64,000 bases of DNA from Microbacterium esteraromaticum (GTDB taxonomy: Bacteria > Actinomycetota > Actinomycetes > Actinomycetales > Microbacteriaceae): the NCBI RefSeq assembly GCF_014084045.1, contig NZ_CP043732.1, positions 2,356,001-2,420,000 on the forward strand, read 5' to 3'. Shown piece after piece: positions 42,383 to 50,899 of the stretch. Each line of letters opens with the position of its first letter. The first letter of the stretch is position 1. Made by a program: the position numbers and the translations under genes. The notes under the pieces are model-generated. The model saw only the letters and a list, made by a program, of their open reading frames with translations. It was not told the DNA's origin and searched no databases.

Positions 42383-44301
42383 GCTGGTTCTCCGCAGTCG
42401 TGCCCCTTCTCGTCGCGGTGGCACTCCTCGTCGTGCCCGGATACATCACCGCGCGCGTCCTGACGCTCCGCGGGCTGTGGGCCTGGGCGCTCGCGGCCCC
42501 GGCGTCGATGAGCGTCATCGTGCTGGCGTCGCTGTGGGCGAACGTGGTCGGCGTGCGCTGGTCCGTGCTGCCCGTGCTGATCACCGCCGTCGCGGTCGTC
42601 GTCATCGCCGTCGTCGTGCGGGTGCTGGCCAGACCTGCTCAGGCTCCGCGCTCGGCATCCCCAGTGCGCCGCGCCGAGCTGATCGCCCTCGGCTCAGCTG
42701 CGGTGCTCCTCGCAGCGCAGCTGGTGCTGATCATCGGCGATCCGCAGAACATCTCGCAGACGTTCGACAACGTCTTCCACCTGAACGCCGTCCGCTACAT
42801 CATGGACACGGGCGCGGCGTCACCGCTCACCGTCGGAAGCATGACGAGCGATGGCGGGCTGTGGTTCTACCCGGACGGCTGGCACGCGCTGGTCGCGCTC
42901 GTCGTCGATGCGTCCGGGGCCTCCATCATGGTCGCATCGAACGCCGTGTTGATCGCCGTCGCCGTCGTGGCCTGGCCTGCGACCGTGCTGCTGCTGACTC
43001 GCGTGATCGCGGGAAGCCGGCCGGTGGCCCTGGTCACCGCCGGCGTCCTGAGTGCGATCCTTCCGACCTTCCCGATCCTGATGATCGACTACGGGGTGCT
43101 GTACCCCTACTTCCTGGCCCTGAGCCTTCTTCCCGCTGTGCTCGCGGTCACCGTGCAGCTGCTGCGCTTCGGGTCGGGCGACGCGGAGATGCCCGCCGCG
43201 ATCCTCACCGTCGCGCTGCTGGGGTCGCTGCCGGGGCTCGTCATCTCTCACCCGGGCGCCTTCGTCGCCTGGATCGTCCTGGCGGTGATCGCCTGCGTCC
43301 TCTCCTTCATACGGCTGGTCTCCACGAAGCCATCCCGCTCGGTGCTGGTGAAGTACTCCGTGCTTCTCTTCGTCGTCCTCGCAGCCGCTGCCGCGGCCTG
43401 GAAGGTTCTCAAGCCGCCGGCTGACGCCCGAGGATGGGCGGTGGAGCAGTCTGTCGGGCAGGCCGTCGGCCAGGCGCTCACGCTGTCGCAGTCGTATGGG
43501 AACGTGGCGTGGGTCGCCGTCATCCTCCTCTGCATCGGGCTGGGCGTCCTGGTGCGCCGACGGACGCTGACCGCGCTCATGCCCGTGCTGTTCTATGCGG
43601 CCTTCGCGACCCTGTACATCGTCTCGAGCGCCATGGTGTGGCCCCAGCTGCGCGATCTTCTCACCGCGTCCTGGTACAACAACTCGCCGCGTCTCGCCGC
43701 GGTCCTGCCGATGCTGCTCATTCCGATCGCGGCGGTCGGCGGTGCCGCCCTCTTCGAGCACGCGCGCAGGCTGGCGACCCGCGAGTCGGTGACGCGCCGC
43801 GGCGCCATCGTGATCGCCATCGTGGGAGTAGTCGTGATCGGAGCGCAGGCCTACACGAATCAGCAGGCGGTCCGCTACGCCGCCGCGAACTACGCGTACG
43901 GCGACGAGGCTCGCCTCATCTCGCACGACGAGCGTGCCCTGCTCGATCGTCTTCCGAGCGAGGTGCCCGAGGACGCGGTGATCGTGGGCAGTGCCTGGAC
44001 GGGCGCAGGCCTCGCGTACGCGTTCGCCGATCGCCAGGTGATCATGCCGCACATGCTCATGGATCTCAGCGAGGACGATCAGCTGATCCTGGACGACCTC
44101 TCCAGGGCCGAGCCCGGATCGCCGGTGTGCGACGCGCTGGAGCGGACAGGGACCGAGTACGTCCTCGATTTCGGAACCCTGGAAGTCCACGGGGCGGAGC
44201 ACAAGTACCCCGGTATCGCCCGCCTCGGATCATCTGACGCCGTGCGGCTGGTCGATTCCGAAGGCCAGGCGAAGCTGTACGAAGTGACGGGATGCGAGTG
44301 A
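42379..44301 (+). CDS. DUF6541 family multipass membrane protein
   Basis: 640 aa with roughly 12-14 transmembrane segments in the first 500 residues (for example AVVPLLVAVALLVVPGYITA and LGSLPGLVISHPGAFVAWIV) and a soluble C-terminal region of about 120 residues. It matches DUF6541 proteins found in actinobacterial glycan clusters; the layout resembles GT-C glycosyltransferases. HPGAFVAW and YGVLYPYFLALSLLP lie in the membrane part. GTG 42379 chosen: the N-terminal residues then begin directly with a membrane helix. Function unproven. Confidence 0.8.
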   Translation: MSWFSAVVPLLVAVALLVVPGYITARVLTLRGLWAWALAAPASMSVIVLASLWANVVGVRWSVLPVLITAVAVVVIAVVVRVLARPAQAPRSASPVRRAELIALGSAAVLLAAQLVLIIGDPQNISQTFDNVFHLNAVRYIMDTGAASPLTVGSMTSDGGLWFYPDGWHALVALVVDASGASIMVASNAVLIAVAVVAWPATVLLLTRVIAGSRPVALVTAGVLSAILPTFPILMIDYGVLYPYFLALSLLPAVLAVTVQLLRFGSGDAEMPAAILTVALLGSLPGLVISHPGAFVAWIVLAVIACVLSFIRLVSTKPSRSVLVKYSVLLFVVLAAAAAAWKVLKPPADARGWAVEQSVGQAVGQALTLSQSYGNVAWVAVILLCIGLGVLVRRRTLTALMPVLFYAAFATLYIVSSAMVWPQLRDLLTASWYNNSPRLAAVLPMLLIPIAAVGGAALFEHARRLATRESVTRRGAIVIAIVGVVVIGAQAYTNQQAVRYAAANYAYGDEARLISHDERALLDRLPSEVPEDAVIVGSAWTGAGLAYAFADRQVIMPHMLMDLSEDDQLILDDLSRAEPGSPVCDALERTGTEYVLDFGTLEVHGAEHKYPGIARLGSSDAVRLVDSEGQAKLYEVTGCE

Positions 44302-44302
44302 G

Positions 44303-45193
44303 ATGACCCACGAGATATTCGTGCCCTTCTGGGGCGAGCCGGACCTGCTGTACAAGACGGTGGAATCGGTGCTCGGGCAGAGCGACCCGGACTGGCGGAT
44401 GGTCATCATCGACGACTGCTATCCGGACGACAGCGTGCTCGCCTACTTCGCCGGCCTGGACGATGCGCGCATCCAGTACACGCGCAACGCGACGAACCTC
44501 GGGATAACCGAGAACTACCGGGAGGCGATCCGCCGGGCCACGAGCGACTTCGTCACCATCCTCGGCTGCGACGACCTCATGCACCCGAACTACCTCCGGG
44601 TGATCAAGGAGGCGATCCGCCGGGTGCCCACCGCCGACGTGATCCAGCCGGGCGTGGTCGTCATCGATGAGTTCGGGACGCAGACGCTGCCATTGGTCGA
44701 CCGCGTCAAGCAGCGGTTGCTCGCGCCGTCATCGAAGGACGGGATCGCGGTCCTCACCGGGGCGGACATGGCCTCCAGTCTCATCCGGGGCGACTGGCTC
44801 TACTGGCCGTCGCTGACCTTCCGAACCGAGACGCTGAAGCGCATCGACTTCCGTGACGGCCTGCCGATCATCCAGGATCTCGCGCTCCTGATGGATATCG
44901 CGTTCGACGGCGGCACGCTGGTGCACGCGCCCGAGGTCGCCTTCTCCTACCGTCGCCACGGGGGGAGCGCCTCGCAGAAGACGCTCCTCGACGGGCGGCG
45001 GTTCCGCGACGAGCGCGCCTACTACCGCCAGGCGGTCGAACTGGCTCGCGGCAGGGGATGGACGAGGACCCGGCGGATCGCGAAGCTGCGCCTGATGTCG
45101 AGGCTGCACGCCATCACCGAGCTGCCCGGCGTTCTCAGGCACGGGAACCGCGCTGGACTACAATCGACTCTGGCGCACATCTTCGCTGTCTGA
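44303..45193 (+). CDS. Glycosyltransferase family 2
   Basis: 296 aa. Motifs: FVPFWGEPDLLYKTVESVLG, VIIDDCYPDDSV, the metal site VTILGCDDLMHPNYL and SLTFRTETLKRIDF. Starts 1 base after the DUF6541 stop, so it is the second gene of a four-gene plus-strand operon (DUF6541, GT2, epimerase, acyltransferase). Donor possibly the deoxysugar made by the next gene; that is inferred from context only. Confidence 0.87.
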   Translation: MTHEIFVPFWGEPDLLYKTVESVLGQSDPDWRMVIIDDCYPDDSVLAYFAGLDDARIQYTRNATNLGITENYREAIRRATSDFVTILGCDDLMHPNYLRVIKEAIRRVPTADVIQPGVVVIDEFGTQTLPLVDRVKQRLLAPSSKDGIAVLTGADMASSLIRGDWLYWPSLTFRTETLKRIDFRDGLPIIQDLALLMDIAFDGGTLVHAPEVAFSYRRHGGSASQKTLLDGRRFRDERAYYRQAVELARGRGWTRTRRIAKLRLMSRLHAITELPGVLRHGNRAGLQSTLAHIFAV

Positions 45194-45247
45194 GCGGTGC
45201 GCACGGCGCGAACGTCGTGCCGAAGAAGGACCTCTGGAGGCGTTCGC

Positions 45248-46384
45248 ATGGTCGAACACGTGCTGATCACCGGCGGAGCCGGCTTCATCGGATCCCGTCT
45301 GGCTGCCCGGTTCGTGAAGGACGGGCACACGGTGACGGTCCTCGACTCGCTGATCTCGCAGGTGCACGGAGACGATCCGTCGACGACTTCTCCGCTGCTC
45401 CGCTCGCTCGACGGCGTGGCCGAGGTGATCGAGGGAACGGTGACCTCGAAGGACGACCTGCGCCGGGCGCTCGACGGAGCCACGATCGTCGTGCATCTCG
45501 CAGCCGAGACCGGCACCGGTCAGTCGATGTACGAGATCGACCGTTACGTCGACGCCAACGTCGGTGGCACCGCGAAGCTCCTCGACATCCTCGCCAACGA
45601 GGAGAACGCCGTCCGTCGCGTGGTCATCGCCTCGTCCCGCTCGATCTACGGGGAGGGCGCCTACCGCACCGAGGACGGACGCACCGTGTACCCCTCGCAT
45701 CGCGCCGATGCCGATATGGCCGCGGGAGACTTCGACGTGCACGTCGACGGAGAAGGCCCCCTGACCCTCATCCCGACGGATGAGCAGTCGAAGCTGCACC
45801 CGTCGAGCGTGTACGGGATCACCAAGCAGATGCAGGAGTCGCTGGTGATGACCGTGATGCCGACGCTCGGCAAGGAGGCCGTGTCGGTGCGCTATCAGAA
45901 CGTGTACGGACCAGGGCAGTCGCTGAAGAACCCGTACACCGGCATCCTCTCGATCTTCTCGACCCTCATCCGCCAGGGCAAGCCGATCAACGTCTTCGAG
46001 GACGGGCTCGAGAGCAGGGACTTCGTCTACATCGACGACATCGTCGAGGCGACCTTCCTCGCATCCACCGTTCCCGCGGCCGCCGGAGAGATCTTCAACG
46101 TCGGGGCGGGCACGGCGACAACGGTCCTGGACGTCGTGGAGGCGCTGCAGAGGGCATACGGCGTCGAGGTGCCCGTGACGGTCTCCGGCCAGTACCGCCT
46201 CGGCGACATCCGCCACAACATCGCCGACACGACGAAGCTGCGGGAGATCCTCGACTTCACGCCGAAGGTCTCGTTCGACGAGGGCGTCGAGAAGTTCGCG
46301 GAGTGGGTGCTCACCGAGCCCATCGAGGGCGACTCCTACGAGCAGTCGCTGCGGGAGATGTCGGAGCGGAAGCTGCTCAAGTGA
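45248..46384 (+). CDS. Extended SDR NDP-sugar epimerase, dTDP-L-rhamnose 4-epimerase-like
   Basis: 378 aa. NAD-binding GGAGFIG (9-15) and catalytic Y189-x3-K193 (SSVYGITK). The segments SSRSIYGEGAYR and YQNVYGPGQSLKNPYTG, plus an insertion between them (RADADMAAGDFDVH region), resemble dTDP-L-rhamnose 4-epimerases, which make dTDP-6-deoxy-L-talose; the cysteines present in that insertion in some homologues are missing. With rmlABCD 8 kb away the substrate would be available. A UDP-glucose 4-epimerase-type role is the alternative. ATG 45248 has GGAGG 7 bases upstream. Confidence 0.78.
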   Translation: MVEHVLITGGAGFIGSRLAARFVKDGHTVTVLDSLISQVHGDDPSTTSPLLRSLDGVAEVIEGTVTSKDDLRRALDGATIVVHLAAETGTGQSMYEIDRYVDANVGGTAKLLDILANEENAVRRVVIASSRSIYGEGAYRTEDGRTVYPSHRADADMAAGDFDVHVDGEGPLTLIPTDEQSKLHPSSVYGITKQMQESLVMTVMPTLGKEAVSVRYQNVYGPGQSLKNPYTGILSIFSTLIRQGKPINVFEDGLESRDFVYIDDIVEATFLASTVPAAAGEIFNVGAGTATTVLDVVEALQRAYGVEVPVTVSGQYRLGDIRHNIADTTKLREILDFTPKVSFDEGVEKFAEWVLTEPIEGDSYEQSLREMSERKLLK

Positions 46385-47505
46385 GCGCGCGAGTCGCCGT
46401 GGACACTCGCACGGGCGGCCGGTCGTGGCTGGACCCGCGAGACAATTCGCTCAATCTTCTGCGACTGATCATGGCGACGATGGTTGTCTTCCATCACGTC
46501 TTCCCCCTCACAGCCCGAGGTGAGGGCATCGAGCTCACCCCCGGGGAGTCGGTGGGAGGCTGGGCGGTGTTCGGCTTCTTCATGATCTCCGGCTACCTGA
46601 TCACCGGCGCCAGGATCCGATCCGACTCGGGCCGCTACCTCATCAACCGGATCGTGCGGCTCTTCCCCGCATTCTTCTTCGTGAACATCCTCACCGCGTT
46701 CCTGCTGGCACCCATCGCATTCGTCATACAGAACGGCTCGCTGCAAGGGTTCCTGAGCACACCGAACACGCCGTTCAGCTATGTCATCTCCAACGCCTGG
46801 CTGCGGATGAACGATTATTCGGTGGCGGGCACGCTCGCAGACGTCCCGTACCCTCTGGCCTGGAACGGATCGCTCTGGAGCCTCTACTACGAGTTCTGTG
46901 CCTACCTGCTGATCGGACTGTTCTGCGCGATCCCGGTCGTGAGGACCCGCATCTGGCCGATGCTCCTCGCCTTCCTCGCGACCTGCGCCCTGAAGGTGTG
47001 GGACGGGCCGATCTCGGTATACCTGAGCGGAATCGACGACGACGTCGTCCAGTTCGGGCGACTTCTCCCGTTCTTCTTCGGCGGAGCACTCGTCTTCATG
47101 CTGCGCGAGCGGCTGGGGGACCGCCTCGCGCTTGATTGGAGGCTCGTGATCGTCAGCATCATCGCGACGGTCGGTCTCGTGCTGCTCTTCCCGCGCTTCG
47201 GTGCTCAGCTCGCCGCGCCGTTCCTCACGTACGTGCTCATCTGGATCGGATCACGGCTGCCGTCACCGCGGATCTTCCAGGTGCAGGACTTCTCCTATGG
47301 AATCTACGTGTGGGGCTTCCCGCTCACCCAGCTGCTCTGTCTGCTCGGGCTGGCGCAGGCGCCCCTGCCTCTGATCTTCGCGATTCTGCTGCCGCTCACC
47401 GCGATCATGGCCGTGATCTCATGGTTCCTCGTCGAGCGTCCGGCCATCCGCTGGTCGCGAGGGAAGGCGCGCCCGTTCGGAGACATCAGAGCCGAAGCAC
47501 GGTGA
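46381..47505 (+). CDS. Acyltransferase 3 family membrane protein
   Basis: 374 aa with about ten transmembrane helices, an O-acyltransferase-type enzyme that probably acetylates a surface glycan. Typical features are NSLNLLRLIMATMVVFHHVF with the conserved His, SGYLITGARIRSDSGRYLINR with Arg/Ser, and AWNGSLWSLYYEFCAYLL. GTG 46381 overlaps the epimerase stop (GTGA). Last gene of the operon; it ends 7 bases from the opposing GT2. Confidence 0.88.
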   Translation: MSARVAVDTRTGGRSWLDPRDNSLNLLRLIMATMVVFHHVFPLTARGEGIELTPGESVGGWAVFGFFMISGYLITGARIRSDSGRYLINRIVRLFPAFFFVNILTAFLLAPIAFVIQNGSLQGFLSTPNTPFSYVISNAWLRMNDYSVAGTLADVPYPLAWNGSLWSLYYEFCAYLLIGLFCAIPVVRTRIWPMLLAFLATCALKVWDGPISVYLSGIDDDVVQFGRLLPFFFGGALVFMLRERLGDRLALDWRLVIVSIIATVGLVLLFPRFGAQLAAPFLTYVLIWIGSRLPSPRIFQVQDFSYGIYVWGFPLTQLLCLLGLAQAPLPLIFAILLPLTAIMAVISWFLVERPAIRWSRGKARPFGDIRAEAR

Positions 47506-47512
47506 CCCGGTA

Positions 47513-48478
47513 TCAGGCCATGCTGTACCGACGTCTGAGGTACTGCAGCAGTATCCACCGGTAGACGCCTGGCGCGATCTTGAGCAGCGTCGCGCCGGCG
47601 CCGATGACCGGGCGACGGCGCAGGGTCGCGACGACCATACCCGATGAGATGTGCCGCCGTGCACTCGCGACGACCGTCGAAGCAGCCCCGTCGAGCGACC
47701 GCATCGCCGACTGAGCGGTCAGCATGAGGAACATCGTGCGGCACACGTCGAAGGACGCCTCACGGCCGGAGACCGCAAGCCATTCGCCGAGCTCTTCGCG
47801 AATGAATGCCAGCGCCGACAGCGCCTCCTCGACGGAGGGAACCCGACCCCAGGTGAGCGACTGCGCCGATACGTGATAGTGGATGAGGGCATCCGGGATG
47901 GAGACGACCCGCCCCACGCGTGAGAGCGCGATGATCCCGACCGCCTGGTCCTCGAACCGATGAATGTCCTCAGGGAATCTGAGGTCGTCGAGTGCGGAGC
48001 GACGGATGAGCTTGTCCCACGGGAAGGGCGTGATGCCTCCGACCATCATCGCCAGAGCTGCATCTGTCCCGCTCATGTCTCCGAGACGAGCGGAATGCGC
48101 GTTCCTCGTCGAACCGTCGTTGGTGACGACGACCCTACCGCAGACCACGGCGTCGGCCTCTCCCCGCGCCTCGTGCATCCTCAGGAGGAAGTCCGGCTCC
48201 CAGCTGTCATCGGCGTCCAGGAAGACGATGAACTCCCCGGTCGCCGCATCCAGCCCGCTGTTGCGGGCAGCGGAGATGCCCCGATTCGCCGCGTGCTCGA
48301 TCACCCTGACTCGCGGATCGGCGACGCTGCGCATGATGTGAGGTGTGCGGTCGGTGGAGCCGTCGTCGACCATGATCAGCTCGATGTCCTCGTCATGCTG
48401 CGCGAGCACCGAGCCAATCGCACGTTCGACGGTGGCGAAGGCGTTGAAGCCCGGGAGGATGATGCTGGTCCGGGGCAT
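47513..48478 (-). CDS. Glycosyltransferase family 2
   Basis: 321 aa. Motifs: TSIILPGFNAFATVERAI, IMVDDGSTDRTPHIM, NRGISAARNSGLDAATGEFI, metal site VFLDADDSWEPDFL and HRFEDQAVGIIALSRVG. A hydrophobic C-terminus may attach to the membrane. Start at ATG 48478 with AGGAG 8 bases upstream; ATG 48484 forms an ATGA overlap with the flippase but the ribosome site would be too close. Last gene of the minus-strand cassette 50856 to 47513. Confidence 0.87.
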   Translation of the reverse strand: MPRTSIILPGFNAFATVERAIGSVLAQHDEDIELIMVDDGSTDRTPHIMRSVADPRVRVIEHAANRGISAARNSGLDAATGEFIVFLDADDSWEPDFLLRMHEARGEADAVVCGRVVVTNDGSTRNAHSARLGDMSGTDAALAMMVGGITPFPWDKLIRRSALDDLRFPEDIHRFEDQAVGIIALSRVGRVVSIPDALIHYHVSAQSLTWGRVPSVEEALSALAFIREELGEWLAVSGREASFDVCRTMFLMLTAQSAMRSLDGAASTVVASARRHISSGMVVATLRRRPVIGAGATLLKIAPGVYRWILLQYLRRRYSMA

Positions 48479-48480
48479 GG

Positions 48481-49725
48481 TCATCTCTCCTGAAGCTGGT
48501 GACGCAGCCGTCGCATCACGAATCCGAAGTGGATCGCCGAGCCGATGAGGGGTCCGAGGGCGAGAGCGGCGATCGTCCGTGTGGTCAGATCGAAGGGCAG
48601 GAGCATCACGACCACGGAGACGGCGACCGCCACATACCAGCCGATGGTGTTCACGGTGTGCGCGTCGAGCGCGAGAGCTATCGACCCGCCGAGCACCAGC
48701 AGGGCCAGGAGCGCGGCTGCGACCACGAGCATTCCGAGGATGAGCGGGGTGTTGCGGTAGTCGGGGCCGAAGACCAGTCCCATCAGCCACGGGCCCACCA
48801 GCGCCGCGAGCAGCCCACCGATCGCCGCGATCGCGGCGACTGCGCCAACGAGACGTCTCAGGGCGGTGCCGGCGCGTTCCGGATGCTCGACGAACGCGGC
48901 GATCACCATCGACTGGAAGGCCGTTATCGGCATCAGCAGGGGAGCCCGCGTCATGGACACGGCGATGACCAGCGGCGCCGCGGCGCGGTACGCGTCCGGA
49001 GCGGTGGTCGCGCTCATCAGGAGGGGAAAGCCCGTGATGAGGAGCGCATTCGCGCCGGCGGCCGCCATAGCGTTCAGCAGCCTTCTGGTGAGGGCGGTCA
49101 TCGGGAGTCCGATGCGGATGCGCCACATGTCGCGCAGGCCGGGTATCAGCAGGCTGGCAGTGAGCCAGGTCAGCGCTCCGCCCGCCGCCGCGCACTCGAA
49201 TCCGGCGACTCCCCATCCAGCCGCCGCCGCGAGGCCGGTCACCATAAGGCGGACCGCCGACTCGCCGGCGGTGAGACCTGCGAAAGCGCCCCACCGCCCG
49301 AGGCCTGCCAGCGTGCCGACGGATGCGACATGCCCTGCATAGAGCACCGCGGCGAAGGCCATGAGCAGCACCGGGAGGACCCTATCGTCGAGCGTCGCGA
49401 AGACCATCTCCCAGGCGGGGAAGAGCAGGAGCACTGCTGCTGCAGTCCCGGCGCCGATCAGTATTCCCGTGAGGAGTGGAGAGGTGGTCCGACGGATCTC
49501 TGCGCCGAGCCGTTCGTCGGCGCGGACAGCTCGGGTCATCTCGTTCTGGATTCCCGACAGCACCGCGAAGATCGCGAACAGCGCCGCCCAGTAGGTGAGG
49601 AATCCGGAGTTCTCCTCGGTCGTGAGCGTCCTCGAGGCAATCGCCAGCACCACTACCCCCGAGATCGCCGCTGCCGCCGCACCCAGCGCGACGACGGTCG
49701 CGGAGCGTCCCGGTCGGTCAGTCAT
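48481..49725 (-). CDS. Polysaccharide flippase-like membrane protein (MATE/Wzx-type)
   Basis: 414 aa with about 12 hydrophobic helices (for example ATVVALGAAAAAISGVVVLA and LILGMLVVAAALLALLVLGG). Architecture fits the MOP superfamily that flips lipid-linked sugars; no sequence signature is definite. NEMTRAVRADERLG and VFGPDYRNTPLIL match positions seen in oligosaccharide flippases. ATG 49725 overlaps the DUF2304 stop; an in-frame ATG at 49731 is possible. This gives the locus a Wzx-like route besides two ABC exporters. Confidence 0.75.
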   Translation of the reverse strand: MTDRPGRSATVVALGAAAAAISGVVVLAIASRTLTTEENSGFLTYWAALFAIFAVLSGIQNEMTRAVRADERLGAEIRRTTSPLLTGILIGAGTAAAVLLLFPAWEMVFATLDDRVLPVLLMAFAAVLYAGHVASVGTLAGLGRWGAFAGLTAGESAVRLMVTGLAAAAGWGVAGFECAAAGGALTWLTASLLIPGLRDMWRIRIGLPMTALTRRLLNAMAAAGANALLITGFPLLMSATTAPDAYRAAAPLVIAVSMTRAPLLMPITAFQSMVIAAFVEHPERAGTALRRLVGAVAAIAAIGGLLAALVGPWLMGLVFGPDYRNTPLILGMLVVAAALLALLVLGGSIALALDAHTVNTIGWYVAVAVSVVVMLLPFDLTTRTIAALALGPLIGSAIHFGFVMRRLRHQLQER

Positions 49726-50122
49726 CCGCATCGGGCTCGTCTTCGACGGCATGCGGCGCCACTCGCTCCTCGAGAGCCGCCACGCGCTGATCCAGCGAGT
49801 CATGCTCGGTGCGCAGGATGGCCAGCTCCTCAGCGGCGCGTCGAAGCTCGTCCTCGGCTTGCGAGAGCTCCCATGACAGGTGCAGCCCCACCCCCAGCAG
49901 CAGCACGATCGCCATGGCGAACAGCAGGTTCGCGGGGATGACCACGCCGAACAGGTCGGTGAGCGCCATGAGCAGGGGCGGGAACACCCCAAGGACCAGG
50001 ATCGCCAGGCCGATCACGATCCAGAGCACCGCGTACTTCTCGCGAAGTCGTCGCGTCAGCAGAAGCGCGAGGACCGTCGCCAGGAGGACGACGGCGAAGA
50101 CCACTCCTGTTATGGCGATCAT
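49718..50122 (-). CDS. DUF2304 family membrane protein
   Basis: 134 aa. Three hydrophobic helices (AITGVVFAVVLLATVLALLL, YAVLWIVIGLAILVLGVFPP and a third near LLFAMAIVLLLGVGLHL) followed by a cytoplasmic coiled coil of about 45 residues rich in Glu/Leu. DUF2304 proteins are frequent neighbours of DPM-like GT2 enzymes, as here. Role unknown, perhaps membrane recruitment of the partner GT2. ATG 50122 overlaps the GT2 stop (ATGA). Confidence 0.82.
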   Translation of the reverse strand: MIAITGVVFAVVLLATVLALLLTRRLREKYAVLWIVIGLAILVLGVFPPLLMALTDLFGVVIPANLLFAMAIVLLLGVGLHLSWELSQAEDELRRAAEELAILRTEHDSLDQRVAALEERVAPHAVEDEPDADD

Positions 50123-50856
50123 GCTGCCTGCTCCGATCTGCGCGGCGTGCTGGGACGGCGCAGCAGTGCCAGACCGAGCGCGAAGACGGATCGCGCGAGA
50201 TACACGGTGGCTCCCAGCGGCCCCTGGCTGGGCTGGCCATGCGCTCTGGGGCGCATGGCCACCGGAACCTGCGTCACCGTGAGGCCGGAGTGACAGGCGA
50301 CCACCAGCGAATCCAGGGTGTCTCCGAGGTACTCGGCGGGGTAGTAGCGCACGTACTGGTCGATCGCCCTGGCATTCGCGGCTCGGAAGCCGCTCGTGAC
50401 ATCCGTGAGACGCGTGTGGGCGACGCGCGAGACGATCGCTGCGAGGACGATCATCGCCCATCGGCGCGGGCCGCCCACCTTGTAGTCTCCGACGTCGCTG
50501 AATCGCGCGCCGATGGAGATGTCCGCTCGTGCGAGGCCTTCGAGTACGCGCTCGATGTCACGCGGATTGTGCTGCCCATCGGCATCGACCTGGATGACGC
50601 GCTGGTATCCCTTGCGCTTCGCATACGTGAAGCCCGTGCGCATGGCGCCGCCGACCCCCATGTTGAAGGGCAGCATCAGGACCTTCGCGCCTGCGGCTCG
50701 CGCGACGCTCGCAGTCTGATCCGTTGAGCCGTCGTCGACGACCACGACATCGTATGAGGCGTCGACGGCGAGGATCTCGCGGACGGTGTTGCCGACGTTT
50801 CGTGCCTCGTTCCATGCGGGGACGATGATGAGCGTGCGGTGGGGTGAGTGAGCCAT
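50119..50856 (-). CDS. Glycosyltransferase family 2, dolichyl/polyprenyl-phosphate mannose synthase-like
   Basis: 245 aa. DPM1-type motifs: LIIVPAWNEARNVGNTVREI, VVVVDDGSTDQTASVAR, MGVGGAMRTGFTYA, VIQVDADGQHNPRDIERV and LTDVTSGFRAANARAI. Likely charges a polyprenyl phosphate with a hexose for an extracytoplasmic (GT-C) transferase; the DUF6541 protein is a candidate user. First gene of a four-gene cassette with ATGA-type overlaps. ATG 50856 lies 9 bases after -10-like TAGGAT. Confidence 0.87.
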   Translation of the reverse strand: MAHSPHRTLIIVPAWNEARNVGNTVREILAVDASYDVVVVDDGSTDQTASVARAAGAKVLMLPFNMGVGGAMRTGFTYAKRKGYQRVIQVDADGQHNPRDIERVLEGLARADISIGARFSDVGDYKVGGPRRWAMIVLAAIVSRVAHTRLTDVTSGFRAANARAIDQYVRYYPAEYLGDTLDSLVVACHSGLTVTQVPVAMRPRAHGQPSQGPLGATVYLARSVFALGLALLRRPSTPRRSEQAA

Positions 50857-50865
50857 GGCATCTCG

Positions 50866-50871
50866 ATCCTA
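50866..50871 (-). promoter_or_regulatory. -10-like TAGGAT for the DPM-like cassette
   Basis: Reads TAGGAT on the minus strand, 9 bases before ATG 50856 and adjacent to the terminator hairpin of the upstream gene. It predicts a leader of only a few bases. Confidence 0.5.
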
Positions 50872-50872
50872 C

Positions 50873-50896
50873 CGGCGGGCGTCGGTGAGCCCGCCG
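50873..50896 (-). terminator. Hairpin after the LGFP-repeat gene
   Basis: Perfect eight-base GC stem (50873-50880 with 50889-50896) and an eight-base loop, starting 3 bases beyond the stop codon at 50900. The next promoter follows at once. Confidence 0.7.
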
Positions 50897-50899
50897 AGA

